A DNA stretch of 35,803 nucleotides from Acidobacteriota bacterium. GTDB lineage: Bacteria > Acidobacteriota > CAIWXX01. A program made the translations under genes and the position numbers. Positions 1 through 7,495 of this stretch are shown one piece after another. Below the pieces are notes generated by a model, which saw nothing but the letters and a program-made list of their open reading frames with translations, was not told where the DNA came from and ran no database searches. Position 1 is the stretch's first letter. Each line of letters starts with the position of its first letter. The stretch lies in contig JACPPM010000099.1 of assembly GCA_016191015.1 (NCBI GenBank), positions 1 to 35,803 on the forward strand, in the 5' to 3' direction.

Positions 1-11
1 CACTAAGGCTA

Positions 12-208
12 CGGCAAAGTCCCGGAAACCGCAGATTTCACAGATTGACTCGCAGATGTCGCCGATTGCTTCGCGCCGACCCGAGAGCGAGGAGCAAGTT
101 GCTCGTCGGTTGAATGCCGGAAGAATCTGCATAATCTGCGCGGAAATCTGCGCCATCTGCGGTTTCGCACGGAACGGCCTCGCCCGAGTCGGCGCCTCGA
201 CTTTGCCG
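12..208. repeat. Imperfect palindromic intergenic element (CCGCAGATT type)
   Basis: An outer inverted pair CGGCAAAGTC (12-21) / GACTTTGCCG (199-208) encloses an inner pair GAAACCGCAGAT (25-36) / ATCTGCGGTTTC (155-166). Several short CAGATT/AATCTG words lie inside each arm. No convincing protein is encoded. A related element lies at 7259-7349 and a half copy near 24611, so this looks like a dispersed non-coding palindromic family. Its mode of spread is not visible. Confidence 0.6.
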
Positions 209-272
209 CAGCCCTGCCCAGATTCCTTTCGGCCTGTCGGCCAGCCAAGTTGTGTAGAAACTGACGTGAGAT

Positions 273-413
273 TCACCGCGGAGGCGCAGAGGACGCAGAG
301 GAGGGAAGAAATGGCGGATGGTCCGTTGGCTTTGGCTGCTCAATCTGAATGTGCCGGTTCTCAAGGACGGAATCGACAAGGACATCTCCGCGCGCTCCGC
401 GTCTCTGCGGTGA
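273..413. repeat. Imperfect palindromic element (CACCGCGGAGGCGCAGAG type)
   Basis: The left arm begins TCACCGCGGAGGCGCAGAG at 273. The right arm, ending at 413, reads TCACCGCAGAGACGCGGAG on the opposite strand, so the ends form a long imperfect inverted repeat around about 100 bases of unrelated sequence. With the element at 12-208 it fills most of the gene-free start of the window (1-472). Confidence 0.55.
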
Positions 414-472
414 GACGAACGGCCCTCCATGCGCAGTACCTGAGTAGTTACGGAATCTGACTCTTGAACTTC

Positions 473-1276
473 CTACGATGCGGCGGCGAGAACCTGCCGC
501 TTCTGGAGGCGGCGGAGGCCCAGTAGCGCGGCGCCGAGTGCCGCGACTGCCTCGGGATGCGCCGGGACATTCACCTGCACCTTCCAGACCGCACGTCCCG
601 ATGCCACCATTCCCGCCTGCCTCGCCACACCGCCGATGAACGTAAGCTCGCCGTCCAGCCCGACGCGCTTGAGCTGCCCGAAGGAGCGATCTGCCAGCGA
701 ATCGTGGATGCCTCGCAGGATGTCAGGGACCGTCCGTCCCTCGGAGACGTGATTGATAATCTCGCTCTCGGCCAACACAGCGCAGACGCTGCTGATCGGC
801 TGGGCCGACTGACTTTCCATGGAAAGATCTCCGATGCGGTCGACAGCGACGTCCAGGTACCGTGCCGCCCGCTCCAGGAATCCCCCCGAACCAGCCGCGC
901 ACTTCTCGTTCATGTGGAATTCCTTCACCCGACCGCCGTCCCGCAACCGGATCGCTCGCGTCGATTGCGCCCCAATGTCCAGCACGTACTTGGTGCTCGG
1001 GAAGAGAAAATACGCCCCCCGGGCACCACATGTCAGGTCCGTGATCTGAATGTCGCGAAAAGGCACGGCATACCGCCCCAGTCCAGTTGTCGCAACGTAC
1101 GAGATCTCGTCCCGCCTCCGCCCCGATCTCGCGAGCGCGTCCGTCAGGACGTCTTCGGCCACCTTCACAAAATCCGCCTTGGTACGCGCATCGGCCGTCC
1201 CCAGCACATGCTGTCCTGCGTCGATGAGAACGCACTTGGTCGAGCCCGAGCCCAGATCGATTCCTGCTACCAGCAT
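473..1276 (-). CDS. BadF/BadG/BcrA/BcrD-type ATPase, benzoyl-CoA reductase activating subunit (BcrD/BzdQ-like)
   Basis: 267-residue ASKHA-fold ATPase. In this family, ATP hydrolysis drives a low-potential electron from a subunit-bridging [4Fe-4S] cluster into the dehydratase/reductase module. Visible motifs are the phosphate-1 loop GIDLGSGSTK (5-14), TTGLGRY (63-69), a second nucleotide loop DIGAQSTRAIR (100-110), and two cysteines in family cluster-ligand positions: Cys126 in NEKCAAGSGGF and Cys165 in SVCAVLAESE. The start is the ATG at 1276 because GGAGGAAGAG sits directly before it; an upstream in-frame start would overlap the neighbouring gene. It is the last gene of a four-gene operon, 13 nt after the paralogous activator. 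DIGAQSTR here, against DMGGQDTK in the neighbour, suggests two non-equivalent ATPases, as in BcrA/D or BzdP/Q, rather than one homodimeric HgdC-type activator. The family is certain; the substrate is inferred. Confidence 0.88.
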   Translation of the reverse strand: MLVAGIDLGSGSTKCVLIDAGQHVLGTADARTKADFVKVAEDVLTDALARSGRRRDEISYVATTGLGRYAVPFRDIQITDLTCGARGAYFLFPSTKYVLDIGAQSTRAIRLRDGGRVKEFHMNEKCAAGSGGFLERAARYLDVAVDRIGDLSMESQSAQPISSVCAVLAESEIINHVSEGRTVPDILRGIHDSLADRSFGQLKRVGLDGELTFIGGVARQAGMVASGRAVWKVQVNVPAHPEAVAALGAALLGLRRLQKRQVLAAAS

Positions 1277-1289
1277 CTCTTCCTCCACC

Positions 1290-2147
1290 TCACCCTGCCG
1301 TCCCGTTGGCTTCCTCACCGTCGGACCACCCGGTCAGATCCACCTTCGCCACCTCGACGGCACAGAGCTTCTCGGCCCGTTCGAGCGCGAAGAGCGCGGC
1401 ACCGAAAGCGCCGGCAAAGTGAGCGTCTTCGTGGACGTTCATCTTGTGCCCAAGGGCAGCTTCCAGCGCCCTGACCATGCCGATGTTGCGCGAAACACCG
1501 CCGGTGAATGTGATCTCGTCCTCGATGCCCACGCGCCGTGCCAGCGACACCGTGCGGGTGGCGACCGCCTTGTGGACTCCCGCGAGGATGTCCTCCACCT
1601 TCTTCTTCTGTGCGACGTACGACATGATGTCGCTCTCGACGAACACAGTGCAGACGGATGAAAGCTTCGAAGGGTTCTGCGATTTCAGAGAGTAGGGTCC
1701 GATCTCTTCGAGCGAGAGTCCCATCACATCGGCGGCTGCCTGCATGAAGCGGCCGGTGCCTGCGGCGCACTTGTCATTCATGCAGAAATCGAGCACATCG
1801 CCGGAGAGGCCTACCTTGATGGCCTTCGTATCCTGCCCTCCCATGTCGATGACCGTGCGGGTGTCCGGGAAAAGGAAGTGCGCCCCGCGCGCATGGCAGG
1901 TGATCTCCGTGATCTGAGTGTCCCCGAACGTCACCTTGTAGCGGCCATAGCCGGTCCCGACAACGTACCCGACTCGGTCAGGCGCGATGCCGGCATTCTC
2001 GGCCGCCAGGTGGAAAGCCTTCTCGGCAGCCTTTGTGACGTTCGCCCCCGTCGATATGATTGAACGCCCCGCGATCGCACGGCGTTCGTTCAGCACGACC
2101 GCCTTGGTCTGCGTAGACCCGACGTCGACTCCACCACCATAGATCAT
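1290..2147 (-). CDS. BadF/BadG/BcrA/BcrD-type ATPase, benzoyl-CoA reductase activating subunit (BzdP/BcrA-like)
   Basis: 285-residue activator ATPase, paralogous to the next gene downstream. Motifs: VDVGSTQTK (7-15), GTGYGRYKV (64-72), [11 protein letters not shown] (100-110), Cys127 in [11 protein letters not shown] and Cys166 in SVCTVFVES. This is the two-cysteine arrangement that binds the dimer-bridging [4Fe-4S] cluster in 2-hydroxyacyl-CoA dehydratase activators. The start at 2147 is set by AAGGAG upstream of ATGATCTATGG; a longer frame reaching to 2564 only runs antisense-frame through the adjacent gene. It lies 17 nt after the subunit-B gene and 13 nt before the second activator, so the four genes are almost certainly one transcript. 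It probably couples ATP hydrolysis and ferredoxin oxidation to the catalytic BC-type subunits. Confidence 0.88.
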   Translation of the reverse strand: MIYGGGVDVGSTQTKAVVLNERRAIAGRSIISTGANVTKAAEKAFHLAAENAGIAPDRVGYVVGTGYGRYKVTFGDTQITEITCHARGAHFLFPDTRTVIDMGGQDTKAIKVGLSGDVLDFCMNDKCAAGTGRFMQAAADVMGLSLEEIGPYSLKSQNPSKLSSVCTVFVESDIMSYVAQKKKVEDILAGVHKAVATRTVSLARRVGIEDEITFTGGVSRNIGMVRALEAALGHKMNVHEDAHFAGAFGAALFALERAEKLCAVEVAKVDLTGWSDGEEANGTAG

Positions 2148-2164
2148 ATCTGCTCCTTGCCCTG

Positions 2165-3418
2165 TCAGGCGTTCACGAGTTTGCGGTGCTCGAGCGCCTC
2201 GAAGAAAGCGTCGATCCGGTTCTTCATCTGCGCCTCCGAATAGTAGCGAGGATCTTCGAGGTCGCTTTCGACAAGGAGGGTCGGCACGCCCAGCTCCTTC
2301 GTGAAATACTCGCGCATGTCCCCCTGACCGGCCGAGAACAGCCGGCAGCTCTTGATCGAGTGGATGACGAGGGCGTCGGCCTCCCACCGCTCCACGTAGT
2401 CCTTGATCTGCTGATATCGGTCCAGGATACTGCGGTTCGTCAGATTGTGGACGATCATCTGCTCGGCGATCGACTCCAGCGGTCGTTCCGGGTCGTGCCT
2501 GAAGCCGTACTCCCAGAGTCCGCCGACTGTGGAGTACGTGGACGCCACCGAGACGGCTCCCCACTTCGCGAACAGGTTTCGGAAATTTCGGTAGTACGGA
2601 TACGGTGGCGGTCCCTCCGTGATGATCCGGAAGCGCTCCTCTGGCAGCGGCCCGGCTCCCAGCGCGACCTGCTCCTCATACTCCGCCACGGCGGCGTCGA
2701 AGAAGTCCGCTGCCGCCTTGGTCCCGCGCAGAACGTTGATCGGTCCCATCATGTTGATGCTGTCGAAGTAGGCGTCGAACGGGGCGGGTTTGGCTTTGCA
2801 CAGGTCCTTGGCGCGCGCCCAGCCATCCTCGGCTCTCGCCGCATACCGGCAGATCTCACGCAGCTTGTCGATGTCGAACTTCTTTCCCGTCACCTGCTCG
2901 CAGAGGGCAATCAGCTCCTGGAGCTGTTTCATCACGTAGGTGATGTCGTCTTTCGACGGCGCCTTTTCGCGCAGAAAGGGGATGTCCAGCATGAAGAGGG
3001 GCGCCTTGCAGAAGTGGGCGATATGCTCGAACCACTTCACGTACACGTTGCACCCGACGTAGTTGCAGACGACGATCGACGGCGACGGGATGGTGCCGGT
3101 CGGGCCCACCCCGCCACTCATCAGAAACCCCACATCCGCCTTGACGTAGGCGCAGTTGTCGCCCGAGTAGCCCATCTGTTCGGCCTTGAGGATCATCGGC
3201 AGCGCCTGCTTGCGTATGGCCATCTGGAGCGCGTTCACTTCAGGGAAGATCGGATGAATATCGAAGGCGCGCAGGATCTCGACGCAATTGCCCGAGATCA
3301 TCAGACAGGCCGAGGGTTCGCCGGTCTTCGCCGCCCGCGCCAGGTCATCGTACCAGGCCGACATGATTTCTCGGGACCGTTCGTGCACGACCCCCTGGTA
3401 TTGTCTCTCAGCAGCCAT
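2165..3418 (-). CDS. 2-hydroxyacyl-CoA dehydratase/benzoyl-CoA reductase family subunit (BcrB/BzdO-like)
   Basis: 417-residue subunit of the FldB/FldC dehydratase family. The C-terminal half carries features typical of benzoyl-CoA reductase subunit B: a [13 protein letters not shown] stretch, a [17 protein letters not shown] stretch and [14 protein letters not shown]. Cysteines near 89, 123 and 357 are the best candidates for iron-sulfur ligands, which is inference from family layout. I start at the second of two closely spaced ATGs (3418) because GGGAGGGAG then has a 6-nt spacer; ATG 3424 is the alternative. It sits 15 nt after the subunit-C-like gene. With that subunit and the two ATPases it would form an ATP-dependent dearomatising benzoyl-CoA (or related aryl-CoA) reductase. 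No dienoyl-CoA hydratase, ring hydrolase or CoA ligase gene lies beside it, so the substrate is not proven. Confidence 0.85.
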   Translation of the reverse strand: MAAERQYQGVVHERSREIMSAWYDDLARAAKTGEPSACLMISGNCVEILRAFDIHPIFPEVNALQMAIRKQALPMILKAEQMGYSGDNCAYVKADVGFLMSGGVGPTGTIPSPSIVVCNYVGCNVYVKWFEHIAHFCKAPLFMLDIPFLREKAPSKDDITYVMKQLQELIALCEQVTGKKFDIDKLREICRYAARAEDGWARAKDLCKAKPAPFDAYFDSINMMGPINVLRGTKAAADFFDAAVAEYEEQVALGAGPLPEERFRIITEGPPPYPYYRNFRNLFAKWGAVSVASTYSTVGGLWEYGFRHDPERPLESIAEQMIVHNLTNRSILDRYQQIKDYVERWEADALVIHSIKSCRLFSAGQGDMREYFTKELGVPTLLVESDLEDPRYYSEAQMKNRIDAFFEALEHRKLVNA

Positions 3419-3433
3419 CCTCATCTCCCTCCC

Positions 3434-4579
3434 TCAGTCGAAGAGCATCGATTCGACAAATGTCTCGACCTCGTTCCGAGTCCTCTCGAACGTCCACATC
3501 TTCTCCTCGAACTCGACCATGAGGTGCGGAATCGACGCCTTCTCGAGCGCCTCGCGGTAGAGGACATAGTCGAACAGCGCCGGCTCGCAGAACTTGGCCG
3601 GCATGAAGATCACCGCATCCGCACGACTCAGCCTCACCCGGTCAATCAGCCCTTCCCAGCGCTTCTTGCGCCAGTCATGCCGCACCGACGAGTACGTCGA
3701 GCCGTCGACATAGGCGGCGGCCAAGCTCCTCAGAGGGGGGCCCTCTTCACCGACCGGCGTATCGAAGAAGCGCCAGCCACGCAGCAGATCGTCATCGACG
3801 ATGTAGCACCCGGCTTCCTCCAGAACCTCGATCAGTCCGATCGGGGGCTGTTCGCAGAAAGCCGCTTCGACCACCACGCGAATGCAATCTCGCGGCTTGG
3901 CGGTGCGTGAGCGGAATTCGGCGAGCGACGCCTCCAGCAGCGGAATGTGCTCTTCGACCGGCATCAAGGTCCCGGCCCTAAAGAGCAGATACAGCTCGAC
4001 GGTCGAAATCTTCTGCGGTTCGTCCCGGCGCAGAGCGTAGAGATCCGCGATCAGCGCCCTCCAGCGGTTCCAGACCAGGATCGATGCCGACAGGCGATCG
4101 TCACTGATCTCGACCCCGCACACTCGCTGCAGATTGTCCCGCACACGCCGCAGCTCGCTCTCCATGTAGTCGATGACCCCTGCCGAGCTCATGTTCTGCG
4201 GATAGTGAAGATAGTCCACGTGGACACCGGGAAAGTTCCTCTTGAACACGCTGGAGAGATTTCGAGCCACATCGCAGATCGATGAGAATAGGATCGCGTC
4301 CAGAAGCCCCAGCCTCCCCTGAAATCCCAGCTCGAGCGTGCTCTTCGCGATCGAGCAGACGAAGGACTGGAAGCGGCTGTCGGCATGAGCCAACTCGACG
4401 CTGGTCCCCCCTCCCACCACTCCAAGCGGCAGCATCCCGCCCGCGTGGATCAGCTCGACCGGGGTATACACCGGAAAGCAGCCGACCACCTTGCCCCCGG
4501 CCTTCTTCCAATCGAGCGCACGACGGTAGGTCGTGTCCTCGACCAGCCCTCGCGACCTCTCCAGAACTTCTGTCAGCAT
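3434..4579 (-). CDS. 2-hydroxyacyl-CoA dehydratase/benzoyl-CoA reductase family subunit (BcrC/BzdN-like)
   Basis: 381 residues, the usual length for benzoyl-CoA reductase subunit C. Strong family signatures: PVYTPVELIHAGGMLPLGVVG (split here as PVYTPVELIHAGG, 36-48, and MLPLGVVGGG, 49-58), SSICDVARNLS (99-109), FCEQPP (241-246) and AGCYIVDDD (256-264). Cys75, Cys102 and Cys331 are candidate [4Fe-4S] ligands. It is the first gene of the operon. GGAG lies 7 nt before the ATG, and a promoter with an overlapping palindromic operator stands immediately upstream (4595-4640). The order C-like, B-like, ATPase, ATPase matches bzdNOPQ of Azoarcus-type benzoyl-CoA reductases. The family call is strong. 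Benzoyl-CoA as substrate is likely, but a hydroxybenzoyl-CoA or another aryl-CoA is possible. Confidence 0.87.
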   Translation of the reverse strand: MLTEVLERSRGLVEDTTYRRALDWKKAGGKVVGCFPVYTPVELIHAGGMLPLGVVGGGTSVELAHADSRFQSFVCSIAKSTLELGFQGRLGLLDAILFSSICDVARNLSSVFKRNFPGVHVDYLHYPQNMSSAGVIDYMESELRRVRDNLQRVCGVEISDDRLSASILVWNRWRALIADLYALRRDEPQKISTVELYLLFRAGTLMPVEEHIPLLEASLAEFRSRTAKPRDCIRVVVEAAFCEQPPIGLIEVLEEAGCYIVDDDLLRGWRFFDTPVGEEGPPLRSLAAAYVDGSTYSSVRHDWRKKRWEGLIDRVRLSRADAVIFMPAKFCEPALFDYVLYREALEKASIPHLMVEFEEKMWTFERTRNEVETFVESMLFD

Positions 4580-4594
4580 TCGTCACTCCAAAAA

Positions 4595-4612
4595 TTCGAA
4601 CACCTGTTCGAA
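4595..4612. promoter_or_regulatory. Perfect inverted-repeat operator of the benzoyl-CoA-reductase-like operon
   Basis: TTCGAACA (4595-4602), CC, TGTTCGAA (4605-4612) is a perfect 8-2-8 palindrome. It begins at the end of the -10 box of the minus-strand promoter and covers the expected start of transcription, which is a typical repressor position. On the operon strand the core reads CGAACAGGTGTTCG. That resembles the Gram-positive LexA/DinR box at all but the last position, but a local TetR- or MarR-type regulator is equally possible. No regulator gene is adjacent. Confidence 0.7.
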
Positions 4613-4640
4613 AAATATCAGACCGGCTCGCCCGCGTCAA
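4612..4640 (-). promoter_or_regulatory. Sigma-70-like promoter of the benzoyl-CoA-reductase-like operon
   Basis: On the minus strand TTGACG (4640-4635), a 17-nt spacer and TATTTT (4617-4612) form a good -35/-10 pair. It lies about 33 nt upstream of the first start codon at 4579. Confidence 0.65.
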
Positions 4641-4757
4641 GGACTTTTTCGTAGGCCGGATAATGCCTCGGTGGGGCGGGGTCGCGTCCCGGTCACACGG
4701 CATCCAGGCTCCCGGTGAGTTTGACCCTGTCGCCTCCGCTGCGCTACGATCAGGAAC

Positions 4758-5150
4758 GTGCGCGGAGACAGAATACTCGTCATAGACGACAGCAAGGTGA
4801 TGGTCGCCCGGATTGCACACGAGCTTCAGGCGGTCGGCTACGAGGTCATTAGCGCCGAGAATGGATATCGCGGGATCGATTCGGCCCTCCAGAACCGGCC
4901 GGCACTGATAGTCTGTGACTACACCCTGCCTGGCATCACGGGCGACCGAATCATTGAGAAGTTGAAGAGCGATCCCGGCACCGAGGCGATCCCGGTCATC
5001 ATCTATTCTTCTCAGGCGGACCAGGCTGTTGTGGAGTCCTGCAGGAACGCAGGAGCATCGGCCCAGCTCCAGAAGACCGGCGACTATCCAGCGCTCATCC
5101 GCAAGATCCGTGACCTGCTCGGCGAAGGCGACTTCGAAGTTGAGTTTTAG
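4758..5150 (+). CDS. Stand-alone CheY-like response regulator receiver
   Basis: 130 residues consisting of one receiver domain with no output domain. Acidic pocket Asp10-Asp11 (VIDDS), phospho-acceptor Asp54 (VCDYTLPG), a hydroxyl residue in IIYSSQ and the conserved Lys in QKTGDY are all present, so it should be phosphorylatable. It starts with GTG at 4758 behind an AGGA-type site. It is transcribed divergently from the reductase operon across 178 nt, but nothing shows shared control. No cognate kinase is adjacent. The partner (chemotaxis, phosphorelay or other) cannot be told from sequence. Confidence 0.88.
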   Translation: MRGDRILVIDDSKVMVARIAHELQAVGYEVISAENGYRGIDSALQNRPALIVCDYTLPGITGDRIIEKLKSDPGTEAIPVIIYSSQADQAVVESCRNAGASAQLQKTGDYPALIRKIRDLLGEGDFEVEF

Positions 5151-5177
5151 AGACGCGGCGCTCCCCAGCCTTGTCAG

Positions 5178-5273
5178 GTTCAAAGTCTAAGGTTTCAAGT
5201 CTAAAGTTGTTGCAGGCATGAATCGCATTCCTTCTTTGCTGGAACTTTAAACTTGAAACTTTAGACTTTGGAC
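5178..5273. repeat. Near-perfect 31-bp inverted repeat (TTCAAAGTCTAA type)
   Basis: Left arm 5178-5208 and right arm 5243-5273 are inverted copies differing at about three positions. They are separated by 34 nt. The arms are A/T-rich and consist of AAAGTCTAA/GTTTCAAGT words, unlike the GC-rich surroundings. The right arm ends 6 nt before the methyltransferase start codon, so the element forms the leader of that gene or terminates the gene before it. Confidence 0.7.
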
Positions 5274-5279
5274 TAGCAT

Positions 5280-6008
5280 ATGTCTTTCGACGCGGTCGCC
5301 GTCGATTTCGATCGCATGATCGACTGGCCGGCTCGTCTGGGCAGGGAGATTCCGCCTATCTCGGCGATGTTGCGTTCCCGGCTGGCGACCTCTGTGATCG
5401 ACTTCGGTTCCGGTACGGGTAGGCACGCGATCGAGCTCAGCAGGTGCGGATTCGCTGTCTCGTGCGTTGACAGGAGCCGCGTGATGCGCCGCCTCGCGCG
5501 CTCGAATGCCTTCCCCCTCCGAATGAAGGTTGTTGAGTCGCTCGATCGGCTTCAGGGTCGCTACGATGCGGTGATCACGATTGGAAACACGCTGCCGTCG
5601 ATACGATCGGCGGTGCAACTCGCGCGCATCTTCAAACAAATGCGCCGACTGACCATGCCAGACGGGCTGCTTCTCATACAGGTACGCAATTACGAGAAGC
5701 TCCTCAGAGACCGCGTCGAAACGACGGGCCTTCGCGACACAGGAGACGTAACCTATTTCCGTGCCTATCACGCCGAGGATTCTCCACGCGGAGGGCGGTC
5801 CGTGCATTTGCACCTCTTCAAGATCGACCGCCGGACCGCTCATCCGACTGTCTCCGGCTCGATCGCGCGCCTTCGTGGATGGTCCCGATCCGAGCTTCGT
5901 CGGGCACTCCGTTCTGCCGGTTATCGAGGGATCGCTTTCCATTCCGATTACCAGCTTCGGCCGTTTTCCCAGGCGTCACCGGACATTGTGGTGGTGGCGT
6001 CGGCCTGA
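5280..6008 (+). CDS. Class I SAM-dependent methyltransferase, substrate unknown
   Basis: 242 residues with a Rossmann-type methyltransferase core. Motif I is VIDFGSGTGRHAIEL (about 39-53), an acidic residue ends the next strand (VSCVDRS), and YDAVITIGNTLPS is a motif IV-like segment, followed by the post-core strands. No further domain or signal peptide is seen. The start at 5280 has only a weak GGA upstream, because the preceding 31-bp palindrome arm reaches to within 6 nt of it. The remaining C-terminal part ends in a typical HSDYQLRPF ... PDIVVVA strand pair. Sequence gives no clue to the methyl acceptor. Confidence 0.75.
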   Translation: MSFDAVAVDFDRMIDWPARLGREIPPISAMLRSRLATSVIDFGSGTGRHAIELSRCGFAVSCVDRSRVMRRLARSNAFPLRMKVVESLDRLQGRYDAVITIGNTLPSIRSAVQLARIFKQMRRLTMPDGLLLIQVRNYEKLLRDRVETTGLRDTGDVTYFRAYHAEDSPRGGRSVHLHLFKIDRRTAHPTVSGSIARLRGWSRSELRRALRSAGYRGIAFHSDYQLRPFSQASPDIVVVASA

Positions 6009-6113
6009 GCCATCGGCCTTCGACGAGCGGCTTCTCTCGACCGTGTTGCTGGTGATCCTGATCACCCCGCGCGCGTCCATCGACCGGTAGAGTGGAGACG
6101 TGGCGCGGTTCGC

Positions 6114-6142
6114 TAGACTTTGAGTTTTGCCCCACATATAAT
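6114..6142 (+). promoter_or_regulatory. Putative promoter upstream of the MBL-fold hydrolase
   Basis: TAGACT (6114-6119), 17 nt, then a consensus TATAAT (6137-6142). It lies in the 269-nt gap before the gene at 6278 and leaves a leader of about 130 nt. Nothing else was recognised in this gap. Confidence 0.5.
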
Positions 6143-6277
6143 GGCGGACGCACTGGTGGTCATGCTCCAATCGAATCAACGAAGGCTGAGGACGGCCCGA
6201 GCAGGGAGTGCATCTCTCGCGCTGCGGGTACGATGGCGGTTTCCGGCCGCTGATCTGCAGTTCTCTTTGCGTCAGCC

Positions 6278-7213
6278 ATGAACGAGAGCTCCTTCCAGGT
6301 CCGGTTTTGGGGTGTCCGGGGATCACATGCCGCACCCGGAAGCCGGACGGAACATTACGGTGGAAACACGACGTGCGTAGAGGTGCAGGCTGGCGGCCAC
6401 CAGATCATCGTCGACGCCGGGACAGGGATCATTCACCTGGGTCAGGAGATGGTTCGCAACAACGGCGACAAGCCGATCGTTGCCACCATCCTTTTCACTC
6501 ACGGCCACCACGACCACACTCAGGGATTCCTGTTCTTTGCCCCCTCCTACCGAGGGTCGACCACGCTGTATATCCACGGGCCAATGGCTTTCCAGCAGAC
6601 GCTCGAAGAATCGATGGCCGGTTCGATGATGCCACCGTTCTCTCCCGTGGCCTTGCATGAGCTGCCGTCGCGACTTTCGATCCGGAACATCTCCGAGAGG
6701 GACTACCTGCTGTTTCAGGAAGGCACCCGTGAACCGAGACTCGACGACCAGTTCCACCCTACCTTGACGCAGGGATCCAACGACGTGCGGGTCGATGTCC
6801 ACCGCTCATACGCGCATCCCAAGGGCGGTGTGCTGGTTTTCAGAATCTCGCACGCCGACCGGTCGCTGGTTTTCGCAACGGATGTCGAAGGCTACTCCGG
6901 CGGCGACCGGCGCCTGATCAACTTTGCGCGGGGTGCTGATTACCTGATTCACGATTCTCAGTATGAGATCGAGGAATACCTCTCGCCCTCGAAGACGACG
7001 CAGGGATGGGGTCATTCGACATGGGAGATGGCCACGGACGTCGCGCGCCAGGCCGGCGTCAGCAATCTGATCCTGACTCACCACGATCCATTCCACGACG
7101 ACCGGCAGATCGAGGCCATAGAAGTGAAGGCGCGGGCCCGCTTCCCGCGCTCAACCGCCGCGCGTGAAGGAATGGTGATCGACCTGGTCTCACGCAAGAT
7201 CTGCTCGCAGTAG
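6278..7213 (+). CDS. Metallo-beta-lactamase-fold hydrolase (phosphodiesterase-like)
   Basis: 311 residues. The N-terminus FWGVRGSHAAPG followed by YGGNTTCVEV and IIVDAGTG is the signature of the MBL-fold group related to RNase Z and cyclic-nucleotide phosphodiesterases. The metal motif HGHHDH lies at 75-80. Further ligands are the Asp in VFATDVEG, the His in LIHDSQY and the terminal His of ILTHHDP. An insertion of about 60 residues after the metal motif is typical of this subgroup. No signal peptide, so cytoplasmic. The start at 6278 lacks a strong ribosome site, but the WGVRGS strand must lie near the N-terminus. The substrate is unknown; a cyclic nucleotide or other phosphodiester is a reasonable guess. 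Confidence 0.8.
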   Translation: MNESSFQVRFWGVRGSHAAPGSRTEHYGGNTTCVEVQAGGHQIIVDAGTGIIHLGQEMVRNNGDKPIVATILFTHGHHDHTQGFLFFAPSYRGSTTLYIHGPMAFQQTLEESMAGSMMPPFSPVALHELPSRLSIRNISERDYLLFQEGTREPRLDDQFHPTLTQGSNDVRVDVHRSYAHPKGGVLVFRISHADRSLVFATDVEGYSGGDRRLINFARGADYLIHDSQYEIEEYLSPSKTTQGWGHSTWEMATDVARQAGVSNLILTHHDPFHDDRQIEAIEVKARARFPRSTAAREGMVIDLVSRKICSQ

Positions 7214-7258
7214 ACGGCGCGCAGTCCCCGGCACCGGGGCCGCTTCCAAGCCCCGAGC

Positions 7259-7349
7259 AACCGCAGATTTCACTGATTTCACAGATTCGACCTCGGAGTA
7301 TTGACGGCCGCGAGATTGTTGTTCCGGGGAATCTGTGCACTCTGCGGTT
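7259..7349. repeat. Second CCGCAGATT-type palindromic element
   Basis: AACCGCAGA (7259-7267) and TCTGCGGTT (7341-7349) are inverted ends. Inside are ATTTCACTGATTTCACAGATT on the left (cited only as 7266-7286) and AATCTGTGCAC on the right. It matches the ends of the element at 25-166. It lies between the hydrolase gene and the nuoF promoter. Confidence 0.55.
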
Positions 7350-7435
7350 TCCCCTTTCGGTCTCTTCCGGCTGCCGCAACGCGACCTCTCGTTGCAGGCG
7401 CAGTCCTGCGACGAGCCAGGGTCCTTCCGTCCGGC

Positions 7436-7464
7436 TTGTGATCCATCCGCGCATTTGAAATAAT
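7436..7464 (+). promoter_or_regulatory. Putative promoter of the nuoFG-DUF169 cluster
   Basis: TTGTGA (7436-7441), a 17-nt spacer and AATAAT (7459-7464), about 32 nt before the nuoF start codon. A GAGGAGAG ribosome site lies between them. Confidence 0.45.
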
Positions 7465-7495
7465 ACCGATCTTTGTTCGAGCTCCGAGGAGAGTC

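Noticed and set aside
2186..3910. 574-codon open frame on the plus strand
   Set aside because: It runs antisense through the two reductase-subunit genes in GC-rich sequence, shows no family motifs and lacks a ribosome site.
4595..4612. Firm assignment of the palindrome as a LexA/SOS box
   Set aside because: It resembles the Gram-positive LexA consensus except at the end base, but one site near a metabolic operon is not enough. It is kept as an unassigned operator.
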